A stretch of 37,197 nucleotides of DNA from Bacteroidota bacterium (GTDB lineage: Bacteria; Bacteroidota; Bacteroidia; JABEUT01). The position numbers were made by a program, and so were the translations under genes. The notes under the pieces were generated by a model, which saw nothing but the letters and a program-made list of their open reading frames with translations, was not told the origin of the DNA and did not search any database. The DNA lies in contig JAKAOA010000012.1 in assembly GCA_021823405.1 (NCBI GenBank), positions 1-37,197 on the forward strand. The letters are read 5' to 3'. Below are positions 36,322 to 37,197 of this stretch, one piece after another (positions within the stretch are counted from its first letter, which is position 1; each line of letters opens with the position of its first letter).

Positions 36322-37197
36322 GTGTCAGGCGCGCCGTTACAAGTTAAAACTAAAATCAAAAGGGCTATTCCATTCTGGCTTGGCTTTATATTGGGCTTCT
36401 GGTTTATTACTTTAAATATCACAGGGCATAGCTTTGCATTCTATCCCGGAGATTTAGGCGATGCACGATTCAATAATTATATCCTTGAACATGATTATCG
36501 ATTTTTTATCCGGCAAGATGATTCTTTCTGGAACGCCCCTTTTATGTACCCTGAATCCAGTGTAGTAACCCTTTCCGATAATCTTGTGGGTACTGCTCCT
36601 CTTTACGGTATATTCCGAATATTGGGAATGGACAGGGAGACCGCTTTTCAGGGTTGGTACATTATCCTTGTATTTCTGAATTATTCCTGTTGTTACTGTT
36701 TTTTAGTTAAGCTCTTCGGCAACAGGTACAGCGCGGTATTGGGCGCCATGATTTTTGCTTTTTCAATGGCGTTACAATCACAATTAACCCATGCCCAGAC
36801 ATTTGCCCGCTTTCCGGTGCCGCTGACATTTTTAGCTGCAATGCTTTTTATTAAAGAGCTCAAACCTAAGTACTTTTTCTTAACTATACTAATACTTGTT
36901 TATCAATTATATTGCGGTATATACCTCGGTCTAATGCTCTCCGTTCCTGTGACAATACTGCTGATATCTTGCTTTATTTATAGAAAGGATATATTTTTTA
37001 GAAGGGTCAGGAGTATCAACTGGATAATCAAAATCAGCGTGGCGCTCGCTTTAAATGCCGCTCTTGCCTTGATTATCATGCTCCCATACTACATTCGTTC
37101 CAAAGGATTAGGATATTACGGGTATGAGGAGACACTCCATTCCATTCCTACTGTAAAAAGTTTTCTCTATAGCAAACCGGGAACTGTTAGATCGGAA
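36322..37197 (+). CDS. Multi-TM protein, YfhO/PMT-like glycosyltransferase family, truncated at window end
   Basis: Not in ORF track. VSGAPLQVKTKIKRAIPFWLGFILGFWFITLNITGHSFAFYPGDLGDARFNNYILEHDYRFFIRQDDSFWNAPFMYPESSVVTLSDNLVGTAPLYGIFRILGMDRETAFQGWY...; GTG start, no stop before edge. Confidence 0.65.
   Translation, partial: MSGAPLQVKTKIKRAIPFWLGFILGFWFITLNITGHSFAFYPGDLGDARFNNYILEHDYRFFIRQDDSFWNAPFMYPESSVVTLSDNLVGTAPLYGIFRILGMDRETAFQGWYIILVFLNYSCCYCFLVKLFGNRYSAVLGAMIFAFSMALQSQLTHAQTFARFPVPLTFLAAMLFIKELKPKYFFLTILILVYQLYCGIYLGLMLSVPVTILLISCFIYRKDIFFRRVRSINWIIKISVALALNAALALIIMLPYYIRSKGLGYYGYEETLHSIPTVKSFLYSKPGTVRSE

Overview
The window reads as a Bacteroidota-type chromosome segment: TAnnTTTG-like -7 promoter boxes, type IX secretion (T9SS) C-terminal sorting domains, and a Bat aerotolerance operon. 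In order it contains: a minus-strand moxR/DUF58/BatD-like/batA/batB/batC/batD cluster (1-6013); a small membrane protein; an M1-family peptidase; trmD; tRNA-Gly(CCC); an arsR-arsM-acr3-arsC arsenic operon; a PadR + PspC pair; two collagen-like lipoproteins; tRNA-Asp(GTC); an ArnT-like glycosyltransferase; an OmpR-type two-component system; an orphan phage-like HTH gene; a ComB-like phosphatase; a zinc-dependent phospholipase/nuclease-like protein; recQ; a T9SS-sorted subtilase; an accessory, repeat-rich region (31.5-34.4 kb); asnS; and a truncated multi-TM protein running off the right edge. The part most worth a second look is 31.6-34.4 kb. It looks like a degenerate array of toxin-tail/immunity-like cassettes separated by near-identical 5' fragments of a LytTR-type response-regulator gene, surrounded by hairpin and palindromic repeat elements. 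One hairpin family has a conserved loop with divergent but self-complementary arms, and recurs 7 kb away at the 3' end of the orphan HTH gene. All family calls come from reading motifs by eye; no searches were run.
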